DNA from: an uncultured Bacteroidia bacterium
Lineage (GTDB): Bacteria; Bacteroidota; Bacteroidia; Bacteroidales; Prolixibacteraceae
Assembly (NCBI GenBank): GCA_903859795.1
Contig: CAIOOC010000569.1
Coordinates: 1-11,839 of the forward strand
DNA length: 11,839 bases
Reading direction: 5' to 3'
Shown: positions 1 to 7,100 of the stretch, one piece after another
Numbering within the stretch: the stretch's first letter is position 1
Layout: each line of letters begins with the position of its first letter
Made by a program: the position numbers and the translations under genes
The notes under the pieces: generated by a model
Database searches by the model: none
What the model was told of the DNA's origin: nothing
The model's input: only the letters and a program-made list of their open reading frames with translations

Positions 1-1911
1 ATTTTCCTTCGATTTATAACTGATTGATCCATTATGTTCCTGAATAATATTATAGGTTATAGACAAACCAAGGCCAGTCCCTTTTCCGGCATCTTTGGTC
101 GAAAAGAAAGGATCAAAGATTTTTTGAAGGTTATCCTGGCTGATTCCATGGCCTGAATCAGATATTGTCAATATCAGCTTATCTTTGATTACATCGGAAT
201 CAATATCAATATTACCTGTTTTTTCAATAGCTTGCTCTGCATTGGAAATAATATTTAAAAAAGCCTGATGGAGTTTCCCTTCACTGCCAAAGACTTTACT
301 GTATTTCTCGGTATAATTTTTGGAAACTTCAATCTTTCCCCGGATTTTACTTTGCAACATTATCAGGCAATTGTCAATAATCTCGTGGATATCGCATTGA
401 TTTTGGGGTAACTCGTCTTTTCGGCTGTAATGGCCAAGGCTGGAGACTATTGCAGAGGCACGTTGTATCCCTATGTTTATTGCAGTTATAAAAAGTTCAA
501 CCTCTTCGGTATGACCCTGTAGATTGGTTTCAAAATATTCTTTAATGCCCAGAAGACCACCCTGAATAAAGTTAAGGGGATTATTTATTTCGTGGGCAAT
601 ACCGGCAGAAAGGACACCAACAGAGGCCATTTTTTCAGAATGGATCAGTTGTTTCTGAATCGCATGAAGTTCATCTATAGCAGTCTGGAGCTTTTCTCTT
701 TTAGTAAAGAGCTCCGCATTGGCAATTGTCAGTTTTTCGTTTGCAGAAGCCAACTCGTTGGTTCTTTCACTGACAAGGGCTTCAAGATTGGTTCTGTGGT
801 TTTGAAGTTCATTCTCAATCTTTTTCTTTTCTGTGACATCGCGTGATATGCCCAATACACCAACCAGATTTCCCTCAACATCTTTCATTGGCACTTTTAT
901 TGTCTCGAGTATCGCATGATGGTTATCCGAAGCAAAGGTTACCAATTCTTCATTGACGCTGGTTACCCCTCCTGCCATAACTTTTTGATCATAGTCCCTG
1001 AACGAATCAGCTAGTTCTTTGTCAACAAAATCATAATCGGTTTTCCCGATAATATCGGTTTCCATTGCGCCAAAAAAATTCTCAAATGATTGATTGCAGG
1101 CAAGGTAACCACCATGCTGGTCTTTTAACCAAATAAGGTCGGGAATCGATCTGATTAAGATCCGGAACTGATTTTCACTATCCTTTGTTCGCTTGATCTC
1201 CTGCTGAAGCACTTCGTACCGCGATTCGAGTAAAATAATCATATTGGAGATCGAAATTCGCAGGAGTTCCAATTCCCCGATAAACGGTTTGGTGAGATTG
1301 ACCGATTCATAGGACTTACTTTGACTAACCACAAGGGCAAATTGCTCCAGTAACTTAATGGGCTTGAGTACAATATTCCAGAGTAAGAAATAGAGTGTTA
1401 AAATAAGCAGAACTGCTAGTGCTGTGAAGATTAAAATAGTGGTTATTAGCACTCTTCTGAGTTGTGCTTCAATGAACCTGGGGGTAAGAAATACTTTTAC
1501 CCAACCAATAGTCTCTTCATTTACCTTGATTGAATGTCTTTCTGAGAAAAGGGTGCCTGAGTAGGGTTTCACCGTAGTAGTTACGGGCTTCCAATTGTCA
1601 TCACGGGTTAAGGAAAGAATATCTTTATCCGGGTTAATCTGCCTTATGTTTATTGCAAAGATTGACTCGTCAAGCATTACACTTTCAGTCACCTGCAAAA
1701 TCTGTTTCCTGTCAAAATTCCATAATGGGAGAGCGAGCCCTTTTGAAGCTTGGTCAGCTAATACCGTATTAAGTGAATGTAGCTCATTATAGAGGTGATT
1801 CCGGTAAACTTTATAGTAAAAAATACCGATTGTTATTAAAAACATCGATACTATCAGAACCATGACAGAAACTAAAACTGTAACAAGTGAATTTTTTTTA
1901 ATTTTAATCAT
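1..1911 (-). CDS. Membrane sensor histidine kinase (HAMP-PAS-HisKA-HATPase), 3' end cut by window edge
   Basis: The minus strand reads open from the ATG at 1911 to the window edge (637 codons, no stop), so the protein is partial at its C-terminus. Visible order: transmembrane helix at about residues 9-32; an extracytoplasmic region at about 33-150 containing GLALPLWNFDRKQI, a wording common in two-helix-anchored sensor kinases; a second helix at about 153-180; a HAMP-like linker to about 240; one PAS domain at about 245-365 ending GISRDVTEKKK; a coiled coil; an H-box with AHEINNP (phospho-acceptor His440); N-box NIISNAEQAI; G1 DSGHG near 584; F-box FDPFFSTK; G2 GKGTGLGLS near 610. The kinase core resembles the NtrB/AtoS-like group. 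Probably only about 20 residues of the ATPase domain are missing, unless a receiver follows. It autophosphorylates on His in response to an external or PAS-bound signal. ATG codons lie at 1914 and 1911; the GGAGG spacing favours 1911. It is coupled to the upstream binding-protein gene. The ligand is unknown. Confidence 0.93.
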   Translation of the reverse strand, partial: MIKIKKNSLVTVLVSVMVLIVSMFLITIGIFYYKVYRNHLYNELHSLNTVLADQASKGLALPLWNFDRKQILQVTESVMLDESIFAINIRQINPDKDILSLTRDDNWKPVTTTVKPYSGTLFSERHSIKVNEETIGWVKVFLTPRFIEAQLRRVLITTILIFTALAVLLILTLYFLLWNIVLKPIKLLEQFALVVSQSKSYESVNLTKPFIGELELLRISISNMIILLESRYEVLQQEIKRTKDSENQFRILIRSIPDLIWLKDQHGGYLACNQSFENFFGAMETDIIGKTDYDFVDKELADSFRDYDQKVMAGGVTSVNEELVTFASDNHHAILETIKVPMKDVEGNLVGVLGISRDVTEKKKIENELQNHRTNLEALVSERTNELASANEKLTIANAELFTKREKLQTAIDELHAIQKQLIHSEKMASVGVLSAGIAHEINNPLNFIQGGLLGIKEYFETNLQGHTEEVELFITAINIGIQRASAIVSSLGHYSRKDELPQNQCDIHEIIDNCLIMLQSKIRGKIEVSKNYTEKYSKVFGSEGKLHQAFLNIISNAEQAIEKTGNIDIDSDVIKDKLILTISDSGHGISQDNLQKIFDPFFSTKDAGKGTGLGLSITYNIIQEHNGSISYKSKEN

Positions 1912-2921
1912 CATTGGCCTCCATTAGGTTTTTTTGCAGGATGATAGGTTTTCGGATCAAACCAAAGTCGCTTATCTTTAAATGGGGTTTCAGGGCCAAG
2001 CATTGGATTTTTAATAGTGAACATCCTGCGATTTTTGAGATGCAGCTTTTCTATCTTTGGAAGTTGGTACTTGTCAAATATCCTGTCATAAGTACCATCT
2101 GCGATCATCATCCGCATCCCCTCCTCAGCTCTTTCTGCGAGTCGTTTCCCCTCTGCGGTTTTTGAAAACCAGAAATACATAGGCATAGGATAATACAGAC
2201 AGATCGAATCTTCAATATAAAGATCGGGCATTGAAGCCTTGCGTTGATCCACTTCCTCACAGATTTCAACAGCAGCGCGCAACAGAATGTCAAACCTCTT
2301 CTGAATAAGCATTTCGAACAGACCATCATAAGATGACCCTGTAATAACCTTAATCCCGCTTGCTTGCAAGATGGCAACATCTATCCAGTCTAACCCCTGG
2401 CCAAAGGATAGTTTACGTAAATCGTCCAATGTAGCGATTTTTTGAAACTGATCTTTCTTTTCTTTACGAATGAGAAAAATGCAATATCCCCCAAGGTTCT
2501 TATCCACAGGAATATGTATCCCAATGAGCTCCTTCTCAAATTCCGGGCATGTACTCAGGTACATGACTGAAAGTTCCCCTTTGGGATGCATCATTTCAAA
2601 AGCTTGTCGCTTCTCAGACATAACATTTGATCGAGTCATCTTGAAATCTCCATATTTTGGCCTTGTTTTTTCAAGTGCAGTCCTTAGAATCTCCCATTCA
2701 TAGTCATACCTGACATCGATTGAGGATTCCGGGGCATTGTAAATATAATTCATGACCCGATGATCCTCTTCTACTGCGGGATAATCTGTCTTCAAAATAG
2801 GCGAGGTTGGTGGATTCGCTAAAAAGATCTGACAACCTATCGTTCTGAGATGCATTCCTGATAAGATCATTATAAGTGCGAACCATCCGGGATGATAAAT
2901 TATATTTTTGGTTTTCAGCAT
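1911..2921 (-). CDS. Exported family-3 solute-binding protein, probable sensory partner of the kinase
   Basis: This 336-residue protein looks like an extracellular solute-binding protein of family 3 (amino-acid-type periplasmic binding fold). The N-terminus has a basic start, a hydrophobic stretch at about 13-35 and a possible cleavage after FLA (about 35). Cys30 in TIGC is only a weak lipobox. Family-like features are TLDDLRKLSFGQGLDW (about 164-179) in lobe two, a YDGLFEMLIQKRFDILLRA segment (about 198-216), PMYFWFSKTAEGKRLAERAE, and the closing helix MMIADGTYDRIFDKYQ (about 271-286). About 50 residues after residue 287 extend past the usual end of the fold. No permease or ATPase gene lies next to it. 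Instead it overlaps a sensor kinase, so I infer a sensing rather than uptake role, as in systems where a binding protein docks on a kinase. The ligand cannot be read from sequence. The start at 2921 has GGAGA directly adjacent, which is close for a working site. Confidence 0.82.
   Translation of the reverse strand: MLKTKNIIYHPGWFALIMILSGMHLRTIGCQIFLANPPTSPILKTDYPAVEEDHRVMNYIYNAPESSIDVRYDYEWEILRTALEKTRPKYGDFKMTRSNVMSEKRQAFEMMHPKGELSVMYLSTCPEFEKELIGIHIPVDKNLGGYCIFLIRKEKKDQFQKIATLDDLRKLSFGQGLDWIDVAILQASGIKVITGSSYDGLFEMLIQKRFDILLRAAVEICEEVDQRKASMPDLYIEDSICLYYPMPMYFWFSKTAEGKRLAERAEEGMRMMIADGTYDRIFDKYQLPKIEKLHLKNRRMFTIKNPMLGPETPFKDKRLWFDPKTYHPAKKPNGGQ
1918..1922 (-). promoter_or_regulatory. Ribosome binding site GGAGG for the kinase, inside the preceding gene
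   Basis: GGAGG lies in the last codons of the binding-protein gene (the Gly-Gly before the terminal Gln). It sits 3 nt from the ATG at 1914 and 6 nt from the ATG at 1911, so the second ATG is the better spaced start. The arrangement ATGATG with an embedded TGA stop implies translational coupling of the two genes. It is the clearest Shine-Dalgarno site I found in the window. Confidence 0.7.
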
Positions 2922-3229
2922 TCTCCAAATATTCAGTAAAATAGTATGATTGAAAAGAGTTTGAAAGTTCCAATGGCTTACCTATGCAAATATAACTTCA
3001 AAATTTCATTTGAAAGTATGATAATTTCCTAATTTCTAATACAATTATGTCACTTATTCAGATTCGAACTCACTATTTTGTTGATTAAATTTCTGAATAT
3101 CAAATTTATAATACGGTGGGTACCTATTTATATCCAAAATGACTAATTTTAAAGTAATTTAAGTCCCTGTTAAAGATTTTGTATTATGTGATTTTACTTA
3201 AGTTTTATAAGTCTAACAATGAGAAATCC
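2922..3229. other. Divergent AT-rich intergenic region
   Basis: This 308-bp stretch separates the minus-strand binding-protein/kinase unit from the plus-strand dehydrogenase and should hold both promoters. The only box I can name is TATATTTG on the minus strand at 2987-2994. I could not identify a matching TAnnTTTG box for the dehydrogenase. I see no convincing small gene, RNA gene or strong hairpin. Confidence 0.6.
2987..2994 (-). promoter_or_regulatory. Putative Bacteroidota -7 promoter box (TATATTTG) for the binding-protein/kinase unit
   Basis: The minus strand reads TATATTTG, an exact match to the Bacteroidota -7 consensus TAnnTTTG, 65 bp before the start codon at 2921. Transcription would begin near 2980 and give a leader of roughly 60 nt. 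I see no clear TTTG-type -33 element at the expected distance, so this is a motif match only. Confidence 0.4.
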
Positions 3230-3973
3230 ATGAGTTATAACGGAAAGGTTGTTATTGTAACCGGTGCCGGAAGAGGCCTTGGAAGTTCCATTGCTGAAAC
3301 CTATGCATCCAAAGGCGCTAAAGTTGTGTTGGCTGAGAAAGTTCCTGCACTGGGTTTGGAGACTGAGAAATTGATTCTTTCAGCAGGAGGAATTGCAACC
3401 TTCATACAAACAGATATTAGTCATCCGCTGGAGATCGAAGAACTTATCAGGTCATGTGTTGAACTTTACGGTAAAGTGGATATCCTGATTAACAATGCCG
3501 GAATTTCGAAATGGAAATCCCCTTATGAAATCACCGTTGAGGAGTGGGACGAGATTATCAATACCAATCTGCGCAGTGTTTTCCTCTGTTCGCGTGAAGC
3601 GGCTAAAATTATGCGTACTCACGGCGGGGGCTCAATTGTCAATATTGCATCAACAAGAGCTTTCATGTCAGAACCCGATTCGGAAGCCTATGCCGCCTCA
3701 AAGGGTGGTATTGTGGCGCTGACTCATGCACTGGCTACCTCTTTTTCCCCCGATCATATCCAGGTCAATTGCATCAGTCCGGGATGGATTGAGACCGGCG
3801 ATTATAGCCAGCTCAATGACGCTGATCACAATCAGCATCTCTCAGGGCGTGTAGGTAAGCCAGTTGATATTGTTAGTGCCTGCCTTTATCTGACAGGTGA
3901 GGGCAACGATTTTATAAACGGCACCAATCTTACAATCGATGGCGGGATGACCAGGAAAATGATCTATAAATAG
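3230..3973 (+). CDS. Short-chain dehydrogenase/reductase (classical SDR, probably NAD-dependent)
   Basis: This 247-residue protein has the usual length of a classical SDR oxidoreductase with a single Rossmann domain, and is presumably cytoplasmic. Visible motifs: cofactor loop TGAGRGLG (11-18); an acidic residue, Glu36, at the end of the second strand, favouring NAD(H) over NADP(H); Asp62 in TDIS; NNAG (88-91); catalytic Asn113, Ser141, Tyr154 and Lys158 (YAASK); PGW after the active site; and the C-terminal GTNLTIDGGM. All four catalytic residues are present, so it should be active, oxidising a hydroxyl or reducing a carbonyl. The substrate is not evident; many bacterial paralogues share this pattern. 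I chose the ATG at 3230 because homologous proteins begin just before GKVVIVTG. The frame is open upstream to a TTG at 3179, but that adds 17 residues of poor sequence. A weak GAGA precedes the ATG. It sits alone between two signalling modules, 128 bp before the large hybrid kinase. Confidence 0.93.
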   Translation: MSYNGKVVIVTGAGRGLGSSIAETYASKGAKVVLAEKVPALGLETEKLILSAGGIATFIQTDISHPLEIEELIRSCVELYGKVDILINNAGISKWKSPYEITVEEWDEIINTNLRSVFLCSREAAKIMRTHGGGSIVNIASTRAFMSEPDSEAYAASKGGIVALTHALATSFSPDHIQVNCISPGWIETGDYSQLNDADHNQHLSGRVGKPVDIVSACLYLTGEGNDFINGTNLTIDGGMTRKMIYK

Positions 3974-4022
3974 TTTATCCGAGTTTAAGAATTTTCTCAT
4001 CTGAACAACAAATTTTAAAAAC

Positions 4023-4061
4023 TTATATTTGTATTTAAATTACCTTTCCATTCAAATATAA
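4023..4061. repeat. Perfect 9-bp inverted repeat TTATATTTG / CAAATATAA upstream of the hybrid kinase
   Basis: TTATATTTG at 4023-4031 is the exact reverse complement of CAAATATAA at 4053-4061, with 21 nt between the arms. Each arm contains a TAnnTTTG -7 box, one per strand. The plus-strand box could serve the kinase gene at 4102. The minus-strand box would drive transcription back towards the dehydrogenase, where no minus-strand gene exists. It may instead be an operator or simply an AT-rich coincidence. Confidence 0.45.
4024..4031 (+). promoter_or_regulatory. Putative -7 promoter box (TATATTTG) for the nine-PAS kinase
   Basis: TATATTTG matches TAnnTTTG exactly and lies 70 bp before the ATG at 4102, a plausible leader length. 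No clear TTTG lies about 20 bp further upstream. The rest of the 128-bp gap between the dehydrogenase stop and this gene shows no strong terminator hairpin, so read-through from the dehydrogenase is possible. Confidence 0.4.
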
Positions 4062-4101
4062 CGGGATCGACTAAAAATATAATGGTCTAATATACAGCGT
4101 T

Positions 4102-7100
4102 ATGGAGAATACTGAACACATTCCGGGAGCGGATAGTCTTCACGAGAAGGATAGAGCTGCGCTTAAGCAGAATCAAACTGACCTTTCAACCGCTCAAATC
4201 ACAGACGTAATAAAAGAAAGCCAGCTCCTCTATCAGAAACTCTTCGACGACGCAAACGAAGGACTCCTATTGCTGACTCTGGACGGACAGATCGCCGAGG
4301 TCAATCAGGCCTTTGCCAATATGCATGGATACACTAAACAGGAACTGTTGAATATTGACATCCGTGATCTGGATGTACTCCATGAAAAGGCTTTCGAAGC
4401 ACGTGCTGATGTAATGCAACGGGTAATGACCGGGGAGGTTGTCCGGTTTGAGGTAGAACATTACCACAAGGATGGACGCATTTTAACCTTCAGCGATTCT
4501 GCTAGTCTGATTGAGATTAACGGACAGAAGTTTATTATGGCCTTCCACCAGGATATCACTGGTCGCAGGGAAGCGGAATTGGAACTGAAATATTCTTTAT
4601 CAAAATGGCAGTCTCTTGTTGAAAATTCCCCCTATATCATATCAATAGTCGACGAAAAGGGCTTGTTTCAATACATGAATAAGGTTATTGCGGGTCTTAA
4701 AATGGAAGATGTTCTCGGTGATAGTATCTACAACTATATATCTCCTGAATACCACGAATTCGTAAAAAATAAAATGAAACGTGTCTTCTCGGAAGGCACT
4801 GTGGAGCATTATGAATTGAAAGGGACAGGTCCGGATAGTAAAACCGAAACCTGGTATGAAACAGATCTTTCACCAATAATTATTGAAGGTAATGTTGTAA
4901 GTGTTAACCAAATGTCAGTTGACATTTCAGAACGCAAGCATACAGAAGAGTTTCTACAGGAAAGCCAGGAGAGGCTAAAAGAGGTGCATAAACTTGCGCA
5001 TATTGGAGTATGGGATTGGGATACTGAGAATGAAATTATTAGCTGGAATGAGGAACTTTATCAAATCGTTGGACGAGATCCAAAACTTCCAGCGCTTTCC
5101 TTTGCTGAGCATTCAACTATTTTTACACCCGACAGCTGGCAAATCCTGAACAGCGCAATTGAGAATACACTGAAAACCGGCGAATCGTACCAGGTTGAAC
5201 TTGACCTTATCAGGCCTGATGACATTATTCGAAGTTTGATTGCATTTGGTGGCGTTAAATATGATTCCTCCAGGCATTTCAAAGGACTTTACGGTACAGT
5301 ACAGGACATCACCGAGCGTAAAATAGCGGATGAAAAACTGAGCAAGAGTGAGGGATTGTTCAATCAATTTATGTCTCATATCCCGGGTTTGATTTACTTA
5401 AAAGATCAGGAACTCAGTCTTTTAAAGATTAGTAAGAGTCTGGCCGATTTGCTTGGCCAGCCTGTCAGCGAACTTATTGGCAGGGATTCATATGAACATG
5501 TTCCGCCTGAATTTGCGAAAAATGCCATTGCCGACGACATGAAGGTATTGAGGGAAGGTGCTGTAATTGAGCACGAGGAAGAATTGAATGGCAGGATTTT
5601 CTCAACGACTAAATTCCCTATTGAGGACGCCAATGGAAGAATAGCTTATATCGGCGGATTTTCGATCGATATAACAGATCGAAAGAAAGCGGTAGAGAAG
5701 ATCAGGGAGAAAGATATCCAGTTTAGAAAACTTTCGGCTAATACTCCGGGATTGATTTATCAGTTTACCAAACGTTCTGACGGAACATACTATATTCCTG
5801 TTGCCTCGGAAGGTATCCGGGATATTTACGGATGCTCACCCGAAGATGTACTGGAAGACTTTACTCCGATTGGCAGGGTGATTCTGCCGGAAGACTTAGA
5901 TGGAGTGATACGTGAGATTGAAAACTCTGCAATTCATTTGACCGATTTTTCCTGTGAATATAGAGTGCAAAAACCCGGGAACCCAATCAGATGGGTATTT
6001 GCCAGATCGACACCCGAGAAGCTGGATGACGGCAGCATAACCTGGTATGGGTTTAATACCGATATCACGGAACGTAGGTTTGCTGAACAGGCAATTCGGA
6101 CCAGTGAGGAAAAGTATAGAAATTTATCTGAAAACCTTCACGAATTGATCTATCGGGCAGACCCGGATACGACAAAGGCAACCTATGTAAACAAAGCCGT
6201 AGAGGAGATCTATGGTTATACCGTTGAAGAGTGGCTGACCGTTCCATTGTTGTGGGTAAACTCTATTCATCCGGATGACAGGGAAAGGGTACTTCTGGAA
6301 GCTGAGGAAGCTCAAAAGAAACTGGAAACTATTGTTCTATGCTACAGGATTATCAGAAAAGATAAAACCATATACTGGATTGAAGATCATATCGCATGGG
6401 AGACAGATCAAAATGGCAATATCATTTCAGTAAATGGAATAATTAGTGATATCACCGGGCGAATGCAGGTGGAAGAAGAAGTACACAAAAGTGAAGCACG
6501 TTTCCGCCAGGTGCTGGAAAATTCGCTTGACGCTTCGTATAAACGCAATCTACAAACGAATAGCTATGAATATCTCAGCCCCGTTTTCGAGAGCATTATG
6601 GGATATTCTGCTGAAGAATTTAACAGCTTTCAGATTGACACCGTTTTAGATATTATGCATCCTGACGATATCCCTGAAGTAAAACGTGTCCTTGCCACGT
6701 CAATATCCAAACCATTCAATAGTGAAAACCAGGTCGATTACCGGATGAAAAATAAAGTGGATGGGAAATACCGGTGGCTTCACGATCAGTTCCGGGTAAT
6801 CCGGGATGGAAAGGGACAGGCAGTAGCAATGATCGGAAGTGTGAGCGACATTACCCGTCGTAAGCACTCTGAGGATGAGATGAAACGATTATCGACCCGG
6901 TTATCCCTGGCCGTTCGTACCGGCGGTGTTGGGGTATGGGAATATGATGTAGTCAATAATTTCCTGGATTGGGACGATCAGATGTTTAAGCTCTATGGGA
7001 TCGAAAAAAATCATTTTGGAGGTGAATATAACGCCTGGAAGTCAGGGCTTCATCCTGATGATGTGGTCAGGGTGGAAGCTGAAATTCAAATGGTCTTACG

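Noticed and set aside
2704..2973. 89-codon minus-strand frame overlapping the start of the binding-protein gene
   Set aside because: It runs in another frame over the well-supported binding-protein coding region and its translation is low-complexity Ser/Asn/Arg with no recognisable fold.
3055..3080. T-loop-like TTCGAAT on the minus strand, suggestive of a tRNA or attachment-site remnant
   Set aside because: The flanking bases do not form a five-pair T-stem, and no anticodon arm or acceptor stem is present.
3179..3229. Upstream TTG start extending the dehydrogenase by 17 residues
   Set aside because: The added residues do not belong to the SDR fold, TTG is a poor initiator, and the ATG at 3230 places the cofactor motif at the usual distance from the N-terminus.
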